From Zavarzinella sp. (GTDB lineage Bacteria; Planctomycetota; Planctomycetia; Gemmatales; Gemmataceae), in contig JAWKTI010000008.1 of the NCBI GenBank assembly GCA_041399155.1, positions 45,142 through 109,141 of the forward strand: a stretch of DNA of 64,000 bases, read 5' to 3'. A program made the position numbers and the translations under genes. The notes under the pieces were generated by a model. It saw only the letters and a list, made by a program, of their open reading frames with translations, had not been told where the DNA came from and did no database searches. Shown here piece by piece: positions 8,247 through 17,900 of the stretch. Positions within the stretch are counted from its first letter, which is position 1, and every line of letters begins with the position of its first letter.

Positions 8247-9821
8247 TTACTTTCTGGACAAGATAACCAGCCAGTTTTCTTTGGCAGGTTCGGCGGCAGC
8301 ACCCTGGGGTTTGTTCATATTTCGGGTTTCCGCAACCGCCCACTGTGGGTGGGATGCTCGTAATTTCTGCATAAAATCATCCAGTTGTGTCTGATCCAGG
8401 CTCATTTGCGACCAATAAATGAATATTTTATCATTATTCTGTGCTAGTTCTGCCCACGGTGTCTGTTCAAACCGTGTGCTGTGCCTGATTTCGTGGGCAA
8501 TGTACCATTCATCGTAAGGCATGATCCCCGAAGGTGGGTAAACCACTATCAGTGGGCTGTCACCTACCAATTGGGCAGTTTCTTTCCAAGTTGACTGATA
8601 CCAGCCGGAATCGAACTCGCGTTGAGTTTTTACCAGAGCCAACGTGGTGCCTCCCACGCCAATCAGGACCAGTACGATGATATTCAAGTATGCAAACCGC
8701 AATCGGTGCGGTGCAGTCACCCACGTGGAGATGATTTTCAGCCAGCCAAAACCGAGCAACAGGCAAAAAACAGGGGCCAAGTGCATGCTGAGGCGAGCCG
8801 CACCATACGGGTATTTTTGCAGAAAGGCCGCCAGAATGTGCAGCACAAATGGCACAGTCAGCAGTAACAGGTAGCCAAACTGGCGTTGTTGCCGCAGACC
8901 CCACCAGCCAATCCCACAGACAATGACCGTGAAAATACTGCCCCCATTTTGACTTCCTAACGGATATGCAGCGAGTTCGCCAGTAGTCATTCGTACCAGC
9001 CAGAACAGGATCTGTAGCGCGTTGCCTGTGGGGAATTGGTCTCGCCAGTATTTCTGCATGCTCATTTTCGTGTTTACATCAGCCACCGAAGAGGACAGGT
9101 GGGCCTGGCTGACAAAGTGATAGTGCAGCAGAAAACTCCCCAGCAGCACCAGATTCCAGATGAGCCAGTAGACCCACAACGCACGTGGGGCTCGCTGCAC
9201 ATAAAGGTGGTACATAATTGCCAGCGATGCACCACCTGCCATAAAGACCCACGGATACGAGGAGGCCACCGCAATCGGTGTCAGCAGAATCAAGAGCAAC
9301 AGTGGAACCGTTTTGCGGGTGCGGGAGAAAACTTCCAGTGCAAGAAACACCACTGCGGTAGCAAAAAGGAGATCCCAAGTATATGGTTTGATGGTGCCAC
9401 CTTTGGTGGCAGGCCAACTAGAGACAGCCATCACCCCCACCGCAATCATGCCTGACAGTGGGGGCAGATGCCTGCGACACAGCCACCAGAACAGCAACAG
9501 ACCAGCCAGACTACCCAAGGTTGCGGGCAGACGCATGGCATATTCCGAACTACCTAACAGTTGGTATGCGGCAATTTCTGCCCAATGAAACAGCAGCGGG
9601 GCAATCTGGGAATGGTCGATCGGCCCAAACATATCCCCGTACGATTTTTCAATGTAGTTGACGCACAACATCACCTCATCGCCCCAGATTGGTGCGGCAA
9701 CAAGATACTTTACCAGGCGGTAGACCACGCCCAGCCAGACAAAGATGATTGTCCAACGATCAAACAATCGCTTGTGAACGCTTTGCCATTCAGCGAACGA
9801 AAGTGTAGGACTATTCGACAA
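8247..9821 (-). CDS. GT39-like polytopic membrane glycosyltransferase (PMT/ArnT-like)
   Basis: A 524-residue protein with about ten to twelve hydrophobic spans. The first luminal loop carries WGDEVML, the acidic D-E pair typical of the PMT/ArnT/GT39 superfamily, followed by the usual HSQIAPLLFHWAEI and YAMRLPATLGSLAG segments. Such enzymes move a sugar from a polyprenyl-phosphate donor to a protein or lipid on the outer face of the membrane. The C-terminal 100 residues are soluble. Translation probably begins at TTG (9821), because an in-frame stop lies just upstream and no ATG exists near the N-terminus. It follows an SDR epimerase gene with a 27-base gap filled by a hairpin, so the two may form an operon. 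Acceptor and donor are unknown. Confidence 0.7.
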   Translation of the reverse strand: MSNSPTLSFAEWQSVHKRLFDRWTIIFVWLGVVYRLVKYLVAAPIWGDEVMLCVNYIEKSYGDMFGPIDHSQIAPLLFHWAEIAAYQLLGSSEYAMRLPATLGSLAGLLLFWWLCRRHLPPLSGMIAVGVMAVSSWPATKGGTIKPYTWDLLFATAVVFLALEVFSRTRKTVPLLLLILLTPIAVASSYPWVFMAGGASLAIMYHLYVQRAPRALWVYWLIWNLVLLGSFLLHYHFVSQAHLSSSVADVNTKMSMQKYWRDQFPTGNALQILFWLVRMTTGELAAYPLGSQNGGSIFTVIVCGIGWWGLRQQRQFGYLLLLTVPFVLHILAAFLQKYPYGAARLSMHLAPVFCLLLGFGWLKIISTWVTAPHRLRFAYLNIIVLVLIGVGGTTLALVKTQREFDSGWYQSTWKETAQLVGDSPLIVVYPPSGIMPYDEWYIAHEIRHSTRFEQTPWAELAQNNDKIFIYWSQMSLDQTQLDDFMQKLRASHPQWAVAETRNMNKPQGAAAEPAKENWLVILSRK

Positions 9822-9824
9822 TTC

Positions 9825-9848
9825 AGAATCTCAAATGATTGAGATTCT
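9825..9848 (-). promoter_or_regulatory. Intercistronic stem-loop before the glycosyltransferase start
   Basis: A perfect 10-bp inverted repeat (AGAATCTCAA / TTGAGATTCT) with a four-base loop fills almost the entire gap between the epimerase stop and the TTG start of the glycosyltransferase. On mRNA it would sit over the translation initiation region of the second gene. No T-run follows, so it is not a clear terminator. Control of translation or mRNA processing is an inference. Confidence 0.5.
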
Positions 9849-10673
9849 TCATACAGATGAAACCGAATCTGGTAACCCTTGGCGAAAACTTGGAAACTTC
9901 GGTACCCATGTTGTTTCCGATTGCAGGCGGGCACTGGAGATTCGTCGATGTCCACCATGGCGTGCCGTTTCAGGCCCATCCTCAAATTTCGCAGGTGGGG
10001 CACCCAGTACCTCTGCAGCGGCAATGTAAAAATCTCTGCGACTGACGGGATGATTATCTGCTACGAGATAATGGCGACCCGCAGGTGCCTGCTGCAATAT
10101 TGCCAGCAGTGCCGCCGCACCATCGTCGCGGTGAATTAGATTAAGCCACTTGTCTGCATTACCCACCAGTGGATGACCTGCCAGCAGTTCTGCTCTCCTC
10201 AAAATTCTGCCCGGACCATAAATTCCTGCAAAACGCACCACGTTGGCGTGGGGCAATCTGGAAATGAGAAGTCTCTCACATTCCAGCATCAGCCGGCCAT
10301 TTTCTTCCAGTGGTTCGGTTTCTGAATCCTCATTGACCCACGAACCATCGGTCTGACCGTAGACACTGGTGCTGCCCACGTACAGAAAACGTGCAGGTGG
10401 GGGAAGCTGGTCCAGCACATTATTCAAACCATCGTAATACAGTTCTCGCATCGAGATTCCACTGGCACGGTCACGGGCAACTGCGTAAATCACTGCATCG
10501 TAAGCATTTAGCGATATTTTTCCAGTGATATCGCCCACATTCGGTTGAATGCCGGCAGCAGCAAGTTCTGCCCCACGGGTGCGAGTGACCGCGTGAACTT
10601 CCTGACCTTGTGCGATCAGTTGTTTCGCAACCTGAAAGCCGAGATAGCCGCACCCAATGATCAATACTGCCAT
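9849..10673 (-). CDS. NAD(P)-dependent epimerase/dehydratase-like SDR protein
   Basis: A 274-residue extended SDR of the YeeZ-like group. The N-terminal Rossmann fold starts at once with MAVLIIGCGYLGFQVAKQL (GxGxxG type). The active-site segment is FLYVGSTSVYGQTDG, with Ser and Tyr in the expected positions, although the usual YxxxK lysine is replaced by Gly-Gln at that site, as in several members of the YeeZ group. The rest matches the family layout, for example VVRFAGIYGPGR and LNLIHRDDGAAALLAIL. The start is taken at the ATG directly before AVLIIGC; a TTG four codons upstream is possible. Probable function is NAD(P)-dependent sugar-nucleotide or related chemistry; the substrate is unknown. 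The downstream glycosyltransferase is probably co-transcribed. Confidence 0.7.
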   Translation of the reverse strand: MAVLIIGCGYLGFQVAKQLIAQGQEVHAVTRTRGAELAAAGIQPNVGDITGKISLNAYDAVIYAVARDRASGISMRELYYDGLNNVLDQLPPPARFLYVGSTSVYGQTDGSWVNEDSETEPLEENGRLMLECERLLISRLPHANVVRFAGIYGPGRILRRAELLAGHPLVGNADKWLNLIHRDDGAAALLAILQQAPAGRHYLVADNHPVSRRDFYIAAAEVLGAPPAKFEDGPETARHGGHRRISSARLQSETTWVPKFPSFRQGLPDSVSSV

Positions 10674-10681
10674 GTTGAAAC

Positions 10682-10831
10682 TCAATTAAATTTGCTAATC
10701 GGAGCGATTTGTTCTGTTAATTTTAGCGGCCAGTCGAACAAACGCATAATGTCCCAGATTTCTTGAACAGGTAATTTTCGTTCAAAAAGTTGCCGAATCA
10801 GGCCTGCTTTCTCGGCAAAGCGGAGGTGCGG
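10682..10831 (-). pseudogene. C-terminal remnant of an Rpn/YhgA-like (PD-(D/E)XK transposase family) gene
   Basis: About 49 residues survive, reading EKAGLIRQLFERKLPVQEI then DIMRLFDWPLKL. This matches the conserved C-terminal region of Rpn-family nucleases (pattern L-x-Y/F-x-R-x(5)-E-x-x-x-x-x-R-x-x-D-W-L-L-x-L). The open frame continues upstream into the permease gene but there is a shadow of that gene. The N-terminal catalytic domain is missing, so this is a decayed fragment. A second fragment of the same family is at 34374-34670. Confidence 0.55.
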
Positions 10832-10908
10832 TCTGCAAATATTTGAAATTAAACCGGCGCCTTGGCGGTCGACATACAAGATGCAACATGATTTATATAA
10901 CTTATCCG

Positions 10909-11652
10909 CTATGTAATAAGTTGAATCAGTGCCACCAACAGAACATCGCCAGCCAATACCAGTAAGCTGGATGCCACTACTGCCTGGGTTGCCGCTTTGC
11001 CGACACCTTCCGTCCCACCCTGGGCAAGCATGCCCGCCCGACAACTGGCGACAGCAATCAGAAAACCAAACACAATTGTTTTCATCGCAGCCAGCACCAC
11101 CTCATTGAGGCGAAGTTCCTGAAAACAGGCAGTCTGATACCGAAGCCAGGTGGTGGATGAAACCACATTTTCTGCAAAATAGCCACTGATCAGTGCCAGT
11201 GCGGCAATGAAAATATGTAACAACGGCAACGCTACCATGCACGCCAACACCCGTGGGCCAACCAGAACCTGCATGGGGGATAGGCCTAACAGTTGCAACG
11301 CGTCCAGTTGTTCGCCCAGCTTCATTGCACCCAGCTCGGCCCCCAGGCTCGCCCCAGTGCGTGCGGCAATAATCAGCCCCGCACCAATGGGTGCCAGTTC
11401 CAGTAATACCGCAGCCGCCAGCACTGTCGGAAGATAGTCCTGCGTACCGGAGCGCTGCAGCACCCCGTAGGTATGCATCCAGACCACCGCACCCAGAGCA
11501 ATTCCTGCGATGGTGCCCAATAACAGGGACCCAATCAGGATCTGGTACAGTTGCCGAATCGTTTCACGTGGGGCAGCCAGTTGCGACAATGCCGCCCAGG
11601 CAGACTGACCGGCAAAGTGCGTCCCATCACCAATTGCAATCAGCCATTTCAT
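10909..11652 (-). CDS. MlaE/YrbE-family ABC transporter permease
   Basis: A 247-residue permease with five or six hydrophobic spans. The family signature ARTGASLGAELGAMKLGEQ followed by LDALQLLG is complete, together with LELAPIGAGLII before it and PRVLACMVALPLL after it. MlaE permeases work with an ATPase (MlaF) and an MCE substrate-binding protein (MlaD) to move phospholipids between membranes; neither partner is next to this gene. The start overlaps the stop of the methyltransferase gene by four bases, so the two are co-expressed. The expected substrate is lipid or a related hydrophobic molecule. Confidence 0.85.
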   Translation of the reverse strand: MKWLIAIGDGTHFAGQSAWAALSQLAAPRETIRQLYQILIGSLLLGTIAGIALGAVVWMHTYGVLQRSGTQDYLPTVLAAAVLLELAPIGAGLIIAARTGASLGAELGAMKLGEQLDALQLLGLSPMQVLVGPRVLACMVALPLLHIFIAALALISGYFAENVVSSTTWLRYQTACFQELRLNEVVLAAMKTIVFGFLIAVASCRAGMLAQGGTEGVGKAATQAVVASSLLVLAGDVLLVALIQLIT

Positions 11653-12320
11653 GTGCGAGTTCCTGTGCCAGCGACAGCCCAGGTCCAGTGCCGATCAGTG
11701 GTCTGGGAAACACCACTGGCGGGAAAGCCTGCCTGCACAACCATCTCCTGGATTTCGGCCAGCGTCAGAGCGGCATGCAACGATTCTGCAAACATCTGTT
11801 GCTGGTGGGGGGTGGCACTTCCCGCATAGAGTGAGACCAATGCGTCCCGTTCTTCCAGCGTGGTTGGCCGAAGAAGATCCCGCACCAGTATGGTGCCACC
11901 TGGCTGGATCAGTCGTGCGATTTCACGCACGACGGTGTCTGGATTCGGAATATGGTGGATGATACTGTTCGACATAATTGCCGCGAACGATTGGTCAGGG
12001 TACGAAAGCTGCTTCGCATCCTGAAATACCAGTTCAATCCGTTGCGTGAATCCCGCGTTGTTCACGTTCTGCTGTCCTAATAACAGCATTTGCTGGCTGG
12101 CATCCACTGCAATCACCTTACCCAGAGGTGACTGTCGACAGAATTCGATTGGTATCTGAGCAGTGCCTGTGCCCAGATCTAGAATCGGACTACCACCATC
12201 CCACAGAGCAAGGAAATCGGCCACAAAGCGTTCGTTGACTTCACGATGGTCCATGGCATCGTAGCCATGTGCCTCTTCGTGGGTATCCATCACTTCTGGT
12301 TCAAGAATTCGCTGTAGCAC
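11649..12320 (-). CDS. Class I SAM-dependent methyltransferase
   Basis: A 223-residue Rossmann-fold methyltransferase. Motif I is ILDLGTGTAQIPIEF (about residues 46-60), the acidic residue after beta-2 is in VIAVDASQQML, motif II/III falls in LVFQDAKQLSYPDQSFAAIMS, and the post-motif is LIQPGGTILVRDL. The layout is of the Methyltransf_11/25 type that often acts on quinones, lipids or small metabolites. It overlaps the MlaE-type permease by four bases. An envelope-lipid substrate would fit this context, but it cannot be read from the sequence. Confidence 0.75.
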   Translation of the reverse strand: MLQRILEPEVMDTHEEAHGYDAMDHREVNERFVADFLALWDGGSPILDLGTGTAQIPIEFCRQSPLGKVIAVDASQQMLLLGQQNVNNAGFTQRIELVFQDAKQLSYPDQSFAAIMSNSIIHHIPNPDTVVREIARLIQPGGTILVRDLLRPTTLEERDALVSLYAGSATPHQQQMFAESLHAALTLAEIQEMVVQAGFPASGVSQTTDRHWTWAVAGTGTRT

Positions 12321-12511
12321 GTTTCAGATCTCCTGCAAAGGCACTTGGCAGGTAACGTGGAAACAATTTTCCTGCCACAAGACAATTTAGGTATTGGGAT
12401 GAAGAATGGAAAATAGCTCGCAAAATAATTGCATTATTCAACAAAAGAGGTCAGAATAGTGGGTATCAGCATACTCCTTCTCATCTCTTTGGCACCACGG
12501 AGAACAACCCG

Positions 12512-12835
12512 ATGGTACATCAACTGGATTTAGCCACCCCTTTACTGGACCCGGAAACAGTTACCAGAACGATCCCACCATACCACCTGATTCTGCTGAA
12601 CGATGACCATCACACAATGGAATTTGTGGTGATGGTGCTGCAGAAAATCATGGGCTTCACGTTAATCAAAAGTTTTGAGCATACCCTGCAGGCCCACCAG
12701 GAAGGTCAGTCAATTATCTGGACAGGCAGCAAAGAAGTAGCAGAACTGAAAGCAGAGCAGATTGCCACGGTGCGGGAACAAAAAGGCTCCCGCGATATCG
12801 GTCCGGTGGATGTGGTGATCGAACCAGCAAGCTGA
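12512..12835 (+). CDS. clpS: ATP-dependent Clp protease adaptor ClpS
   Basis: A 107-residue ClpS. The core motif YHLILLNDDHHTMEFVV, with the N-end-pocket Asn-Asp-Asp residues, is at about 25-41. LQKIMGFT and the final VREQKGSRDIGPVDVVIEPA follow in the order expected of the family. ClpS binds the ClpA or ClpC N-domain and delivers N-degron substrates to ClpP. No clp gene is adjacent, which is common. It diverges from the methyltransferase gene; the 190-base gap between them must hold its promoter. Confidence 0.93.
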   Translation: MVHQLDLATPLLDPETVTRTIPPYHLILLNDDHHTMEFVVMVLQKIMGFTLIKSFEHTLQAHQEGQSIIWTGSKEVAELKAEQIATVREQKGSRDIGPVDVVIEPAS

Positions 12836-12839
12836 TCGA

Positions 12840-13889
12840 TTACCGCACGCGTTGCAGTTTTTCTCGGAACAATTGCACCTTGGCGGTGTCGTTATCCTGT
12901 TCAAAAATACTGATCAGGCGGGAAAGAGCTTTACTGTGCTCGGAGCTATCCTGATTGTAAACCACATCGACCCACAGATAAGACCACATCGCATCGCGGT
13001 TGCGGCCCATCGCCTTGTAGCTATCGCCAATGACGTTGTAGCCCAGTCCACGCAGCCCTTTATCCTGTGTTTTCGCAATGGCGGCATTGATTCTGGCAAT
13101 CGCGGCAGTGGTCGCTTTTTCGTCTTTGTTTTTCGCTGCTTTCGTAGCAACAATACCTAATTGATACATATCCAGTCGATCTTTCATGCTCGCTGGTGTG
13201 GTGCGGTCGGCAATCATCTCTTTAACGCGGGTATCTGCCTCATCCAGTTCCCCTTCCTGAAAATTGACGTTAATCAGCCCCACTTTAGCAGTTAACTTCA
13301 AGTCTGCGGGCACATCAGGCGACTTGACGACCTGCTCCAGATACTTTTTCGCGTCTACATAACGGCTCTGGTCGGCATAAAGCAACGCCACTTTTTCAGA
13401 AGCGAGTGCGAACATCCACGACTGATCATTGCTGGTAACAAAATCGGCCAGGTTGCGGGTGGCTTCCTGAATCTCATTTTCCGATTCTGCCACTTGTGCT
13501 TTCAAGGTGACATCCCAGTATTGCAAATATGCTTTGACATCTGGGGGACATTTCGCGTAATCGGGTGATTTCAGCACTTCTGCCATTTCGGTGTTTGCTG
13601 TTTCCAGGTCGCGATCGTTATAGGCATCGTATACTTTCTGCAACTTAAACTGCAGTGCAGAAGGCATGGTCGAATAGTTCACGCGAACAATATCACTGGG
13701 GTGCACGACTTCCACTTTGCCTGCTACGCTGATTTTGATGCCAGCAGGTGATGCACCTTCAATCTTGCCGGAAATCGATGAATTCTTGTCCGTCTTCCGA
13801 TCAATCCGAAAAACAGAATCCTGGGCATCACAGAACACGACACTGCCAAACAAGGCCAATGTGGTGAACAAACTCTTATACATATGCAT
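12840..13889 (-). CDS. Secreted TPR-like repeat protein
   Basis: A 349-residue protein with an N-terminal signal peptide (about residues 3-22, ending CDAQ). A short beta domain (about 25-65) is followed by helical, TPR-like repeats up to residue about 345. It follows the 1194-residue TPR protein by 14 bases on the same strand, with a GGAG site before the start, so they form one operon. Helical repeat proteins of this sort act as scaffolds in the planctomycete envelope or periplasm; a specific role is not visible. Confidence 0.65.
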   Translation of the reverse strand: MHMYKSLFTTLALFGSVVFCDAQDSVFRIDRKTDKNSSISGKIEGASPAGIKISVAGKVEVVHPSDIVRVNYSTMPSALQFKLQKVYDAYNDRDLETANTEMAEVLKSPDYAKCPPDVKAYLQYWDVTLKAQVAESENEIQEATRNLADFVTSNDQSWMFALASEKVALLYADQSRYVDAKKYLEQVVKSPDVPADLKLTAKVGLINVNFQEGELDEADTRVKEMIADRTTPASMKDRLDMYQLGIVATKAAKNKDEKATTAAIARINAAIAKTQDKGLRGLGYNVIGDSYKAMGRNRDAMWSYLWVDVVYNQDSSEHSKALSRLISIFEQDNDTAKVQLFREKLQRVR

Positions 13890-13903
13890 CTGGTTGTCGC
13901 TCC

Positions 13904-16900
13904 TTATTCGTTTGCTTTCGTTTCTGCTGCTTTCAATAATTCTTCGTAACGTTTTTTCATTGGTTCATTCTTGTTGACCAGGTCTATTACCCTTGCTTTG
14001 ATGTCATCGCCAATATCCGGATTGGCCGTGACCGCTTCATGTAGCTTATTGGTAATATCTGCCAGTTTGGCATCCCGTTGCTCGGCAGTCATTTTGAGCT
14101 GCATTAAATTCAATTCTGTATAAGCACGCACGCTGGCCCGATACGTTTCAAAGAACAGATCGAAGTAAAGCTGGCGCTGGCGGGAAACTTTGTTTCGCTC
14201 AGCAATTTTTGCCGGATCATTGGCATCAGCCGCTTCAGCAGGTGGCAATGGGGGAAGTTGTGGGACAAACTGCCTGGTTAACAGTTGCCAGTTCTTGATT
14301 GCCACACCGAACTGACCCATGTCTTCCTGCAGCATGTTATATTCTTTGCGGATTTCGATGGAAGAAAAGCCCCAGGGACGCTTGGCGCCGGGAGTAGCTT
14401 TTGCCATGGGATCGCCCATGATTTCCATAAAGATTGCTTTCGCTTTCGCAAAGTTTTCCGTACCTTTCGCCTGGCGATAAGCCCGTGCCAGCAGGTACTT
14501 CGTTTGCTGAATGAACTGATTGTGGGCAGCCTGTAACTTCGGCAATTCTTCCGGATCAGCCTTTTCCGGTGCTACAAACGGGCGTGCAACCAGCGATTCA
14601 TACAGAGCAATGGTTTTGTCGTGACGATCTACGGCAGCATACCACTGACCTGCGGAGAGAATCAGGGTATTGGACAGCTTGAGGGGGTCGGCAGTAATTT
14701 TATCCACAAACTCAGCGAAACTATTCGACAGTTCTGTGGCTTCATCCGTCTTACCCTGTTCTTTTGATTCCTTGATCTGCAGTGCGACGTTATTTCCTAA
14801 TTGACGCAGCACGCGAATGTTGGAATCGAGGTCGCCCCCCAATGCCTGCAACAGATCAAGCAGTTCGCCTGCTTTATCAATCTGGCGTGCCTGCACCGCA
14901 GCAAACATCCCCGTGGTGATCAGGTTCTTTTGTGCCAGGCGCATCCGGTCAAACCCGGGAGGTGCTGTGGCAGTACCCAACTCTTTGGGCGGCTCTGTGT
15001 TGGCGGCAATGTCTTTCAATTCCGCATCCAGCAGTGGGGTCAATTTGGCAAAATCTTTCGTTTTCGCCATTTCGTAGATCCGGCTTTGCTGCACCCCATA
15101 ACGAATGCTGCGTGCGGAGCAAACCAGATCGACTTTCTTCTGGATGGGCAACTGTGCCACGGGAAGTGGCTCCAACACTTTCAACAGATTTCCGATCGTC
15201 AGGTCGGCATTGTTATAATCTTTTGCAAGAATGTAAATCTGTGCCAGCAAGAGTTTGGTGTTGGCGTAAGTATCAATCTCCAACAGAGTGGGCGTTTCTT
15301 TCAGAGGAGCGAGATTTTCCAGCAATGCCCGTGTTTGTTGCCACTGAGCACTATAGTTGGTGATATTTTTCTGCACTTCCGCAGTAAACGTCTCCGAGTC
15401 CGTCGTGGTGGGACGCAGCACCAGATACATCATCTCGGCCATTTCCCGACGAACTTTGTAAATCTCTTCGTAGCTGGAGGTAATCTCGCTGAGCACCTGC
15501 CAGGCCTTCAAATACTGTTTCATCCGCCGTAAATGAAACGCATGCAAGTGGCGGACCGAATTAATCGAAGGAACGTTCTTCCAGGTGGTTTCGGCAAAGT
15601 TAGCCAGCGTAAAAATCCGACTGACGTCGGCATTTTCTCCCACGGTATCCAGCCCACCTGTTGAAGTGCTGAACTTCACGAGTGCGGCCTGATAACAGAA
15701 GATTGCCAATTGTGCCGCTTTCGCACCCTTGCTGGAACCGCTATGATTGCGGGCAATCGCTTCCGCCATCACCGCTGCTTCCAGGGTTCGGTCCAGTCGA
15801 TACAGGTTGAAGGCCAACTGCAACTGGGCATTGAACACTTCATTGGGTGGGTCTTTCGGTGAAACAAACTTCAGCCCGCGTTGCAGATAAGCAACCGATT
15901 TGGCCGATCGTTCATTGAGTTCCTTTTCAATATCTTCTGCTGTGGCATCTTTGTTTTCCGTCTTGAAACGGTTGAATTTTCCAAGCTGCAATAGTGCCGC
16001 TGTCAGTCCCGCATCAAGCGAATTGATGCTGGCAACGGCGGGATCTTTTCCTTTCCCTTCAGCTTCAAAAATCAACAGCAAGTTCTGCTGCCGCTTCTGA
16101 TTGGCACGCTCGGTATATTCGTTTTCGGTTTCTGCAATCAGCTTGTAAACCTGGTTCGCCAGTTGTAAACGGCGTTTGGCTTCTGCAGGAAACGAGGTGA
16201 ACTTTTTGGCTTTCTCATCATACTTCACCAGCATCTTACCACGATTTTCGCGCACCTGACCAAGTATGTACATGGTGCTGAGCCCTTCCAGGGTGTTGCG
16301 GTAATTGCTGTAATCTTTGAGCCAGTTGACACACGCCACTTCGACATTGGCGGGCACCTGATCTGCACGAAGTTCGCGGAAATTGGGATTCCAGCGTGGT
16401 TCGTTATTGGTATGCTCGATGTTGAAATAGCGAGCAATCCGAATGGCGTCCGATGCGCGGGGATTGCGGGCATGTTCCACCACAAACTTCCGCATATCGG
16501 TAACTGCTTCGTTCGTACCCACACCCAGCTTGTAGGTGCATTGTTGCCGCCATACGTAAGCCAGAAGGCCATATTTATCTGTTTCGTTGGCAGCGATGAT
16601 CGCATCAAACGATTTCTGAGCTGCGGTAAGTGAGTCATTTTTCAGTTTGAGTGCTTCATCGCTGTAGGTGGAGTGAATATCGTACTGCGTGGTGGCACGA
16701 TTCAGTTGTGCTTCTTTTCGCAGTTCATTCAAACTGATTTTGTCTTCGGAAGGCAAGTTTGGGCGATTCTGCAGTGCGGTGAGTGCTTTGATCGCATCAT
16801 CAAAGCGAGCCACCACCCGTGTATACAATTGTCGCACTTTGGCGAGTTCTTTATACTTCGCTTCATCATCCTGAATCTTGCGTGCGGTGCCAGCGGCAAA

Positions 16901-17488
16901 GCGGGCTTCTACATACTTCAAATCTGCCAGGTGAACCTGGATTTTACCTGCAAGAACATCCTGACTGTTTGCTTTCAACAATGCATCAAAACTGTCCGAT
17001 GCACGCTGCAGCAGATCGTTCCGAACATCTTCTTCCGCTTCCTGGTTCGCCAACACAATCATCGTTTGTGCGGTTTCGTACGCCAACAGGCGGGCACCAG
17101 CCGGGGTGGTAAACTGGGGCATCTTCTTCAGTTCTTCCAGGCGGGCCATCGCCAGATCGCCCAGGCCAGCATCCCGCAACCCTTTCACCAGGTCGAATTC
17201 TGTGGGAGCACCCACCACTTCCACTTCTGGCTCATCCGGAACTTTAGGCTTTGGTGGCACCTTCGGTGTCACTTTGGGTGGTTGTTTCGGTTGAGTTTTC
17301 GGCTTTGGCTGTGGTTGCTTGGCCTTGGGATCGACTTTTGGATCAACCTTGGCTTTCGGGTCCACCTTCGCCTTTGGGTCCTTGGGATCCACTTTCTGGT
17401 TTGGATTCACCTTGGGATTTTGGCCCAAACTGATTCCCACCAGCAGAATCAAGGTGCTAAGCGATAATAATCCGAACCAGCGACGCAT
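13904..17488 (-). CDS. Very long secreted TPR protein with a Lys/Pro/Asp repeat linker
   Basis: A 1194-residue protein. The start is placed at MRRWFGLLSL because a GGAGAAT site precedes it; eight more residues are possible upstream. A signal peptide (about 1-23) is followed by a low-complexity segment (about 25-85) built from VDPKAK/VDPKVDPKAK and PKPKTQPKQ units, then roughly 1100 residues of helical TPR-like repeats. The layout fits an exported scaffold; the basic linker could contact the cell wall, outer membrane or nucleic acid. It is the first gene of a pair with the 349-residue TPR protein. No enzyme motif seen. Confidence 0.65.
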   Translation of the reverse strand: MRRWFGLLSLSTLILLVGISLGQNPKVNPNQKVDPKDPKAKVDPKAKVDPKVDPKAKQPQPKPKTQPKQPPKVTPKVPPKPKVPDEPEVEVVGAPTEFDLVKGLRDAGLGDLAMARLEELKKMPQFTTPAGARLLAYETAQTMIVLANQEAEEDVRNDLLQRASDSFDALLKANSQDVLAGKIQVHLADLKYVEARFAAGTARKIQDDEAKYKELAKVRQLYTRVVARFDDAIKALTALQNRPNLPSEDKISLNELRKEAQLNRATTQYDIHSTYSDEALKLKNDSLTAAQKSFDAIIAANETDKYGLLAYVWRQQCTYKLGVGTNEAVTDMRKFVVEHARNPRASDAIRIARYFNIEHTNNEPRWNPNFRELRADQVPANVEVACVNWLKDYSNYRNTLEGLSTMYILGQVRENRGKMLVKYDEKAKKFTSFPAEAKRRLQLANQVYKLIAETENEYTERANQKRQQNLLLIFEAEGKGKDPAVASINSLDAGLTAALLQLGKFNRFKTENKDATAEDIEKELNERSAKSVAYLQRGLKFVSPKDPPNEVFNAQLQLAFNLYRLDRTLEAAVMAEAIARNHSGSSKGAKAAQLAIFCYQAALVKFSTSTGGLDTVGENADVSRIFTLANFAETTWKNVPSINSVRHLHAFHLRRMKQYLKAWQVLSEITSSYEEIYKVRREMAEMMYLVLRPTTTDSETFTAEVQKNITNYSAQWQQTRALLENLAPLKETPTLLEIDTYANTKLLLAQIYILAKDYNNADLTIGNLLKVLEPLPVAQLPIQKKVDLVCSARSIRYGVQQSRIYEMAKTKDFAKLTPLLDAELKDIAANTEPPKELGTATAPPGFDRMRLAQKNLITTGMFAAVQARQIDKAGELLDLLQALGGDLDSNIRVLRQLGNNVALQIKESKEQGKTDEATELSNSFAEFVDKITADPLKLSNTLILSAGQWYAAVDRHDKTIALYESLVARPFVAPEKADPEELPKLQAAHNQFIQQTKYLLARAYRQAKGTENFAKAKAIFMEIMGDPMAKATPGAKRPWGFSSIEIRKEYNMLQEDMGQFGVAIKNWQLLTRQFVPQLPPLPPAEAADANDPAKIAERNKVSRQRQLYFDLFFETYRASVRAYTELNLMQLKMTAEQRDAKLADITNKLHEAVTANPDIGDDIKARVIDLVNKNEPMKKRYEELLKAAETKANE

Positions 17489-17900
17489 GGTGATTCTCCG
17501 GAATTGAAACAATCAAGAATGGCGATGCAGTTCTTTGGAAATTCTAGGAAAAACGCCTTCATTTTCCCGAATTTTCGCCGATACCTTCATCATACTGGCT
17601 TTTAGACGTGGGACTCTCGGATTAGTTCCCTGAAAATTTGAAAAACTTGCCAATCATCAGATATTCATATTGATTACTCGCTATTTATATGCAAGGTGTG
17701 CTATATATGCATTTGGCTATTTTCTGCCATTAATCTCAGCAGCTTTCGCTTTTTTTGGTTTGAAACTACTTTCTTTGCTGCGAAATTGTCGATAACACAT
17801 CAACAGTGGTGGTGAATGATAATTTTACCATCAGACAATTATACCATGATACATTGATTAGAATAATTCCCCACCCGTCAATAGTTCGGATACCACCTGG
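17489..17900. other. Divergent intergenic region
   Basis: Around 410 bases between the TPR operon and the aminotransferase gene. It is A+T-rich, with two copies of TATATGCA about 17 bases apart near 17685-17710. It should contain promoters for both directions, but no confident -35/-10 pair, RNA or small gene was found. Confidence 0.4.

Noticed and set aside
10832..11044. N-terminal half of the frame that holds the first Rpn fragment
   Set aside because: This part lies inside the MlaE-type permease in another frame and is only its shadow.
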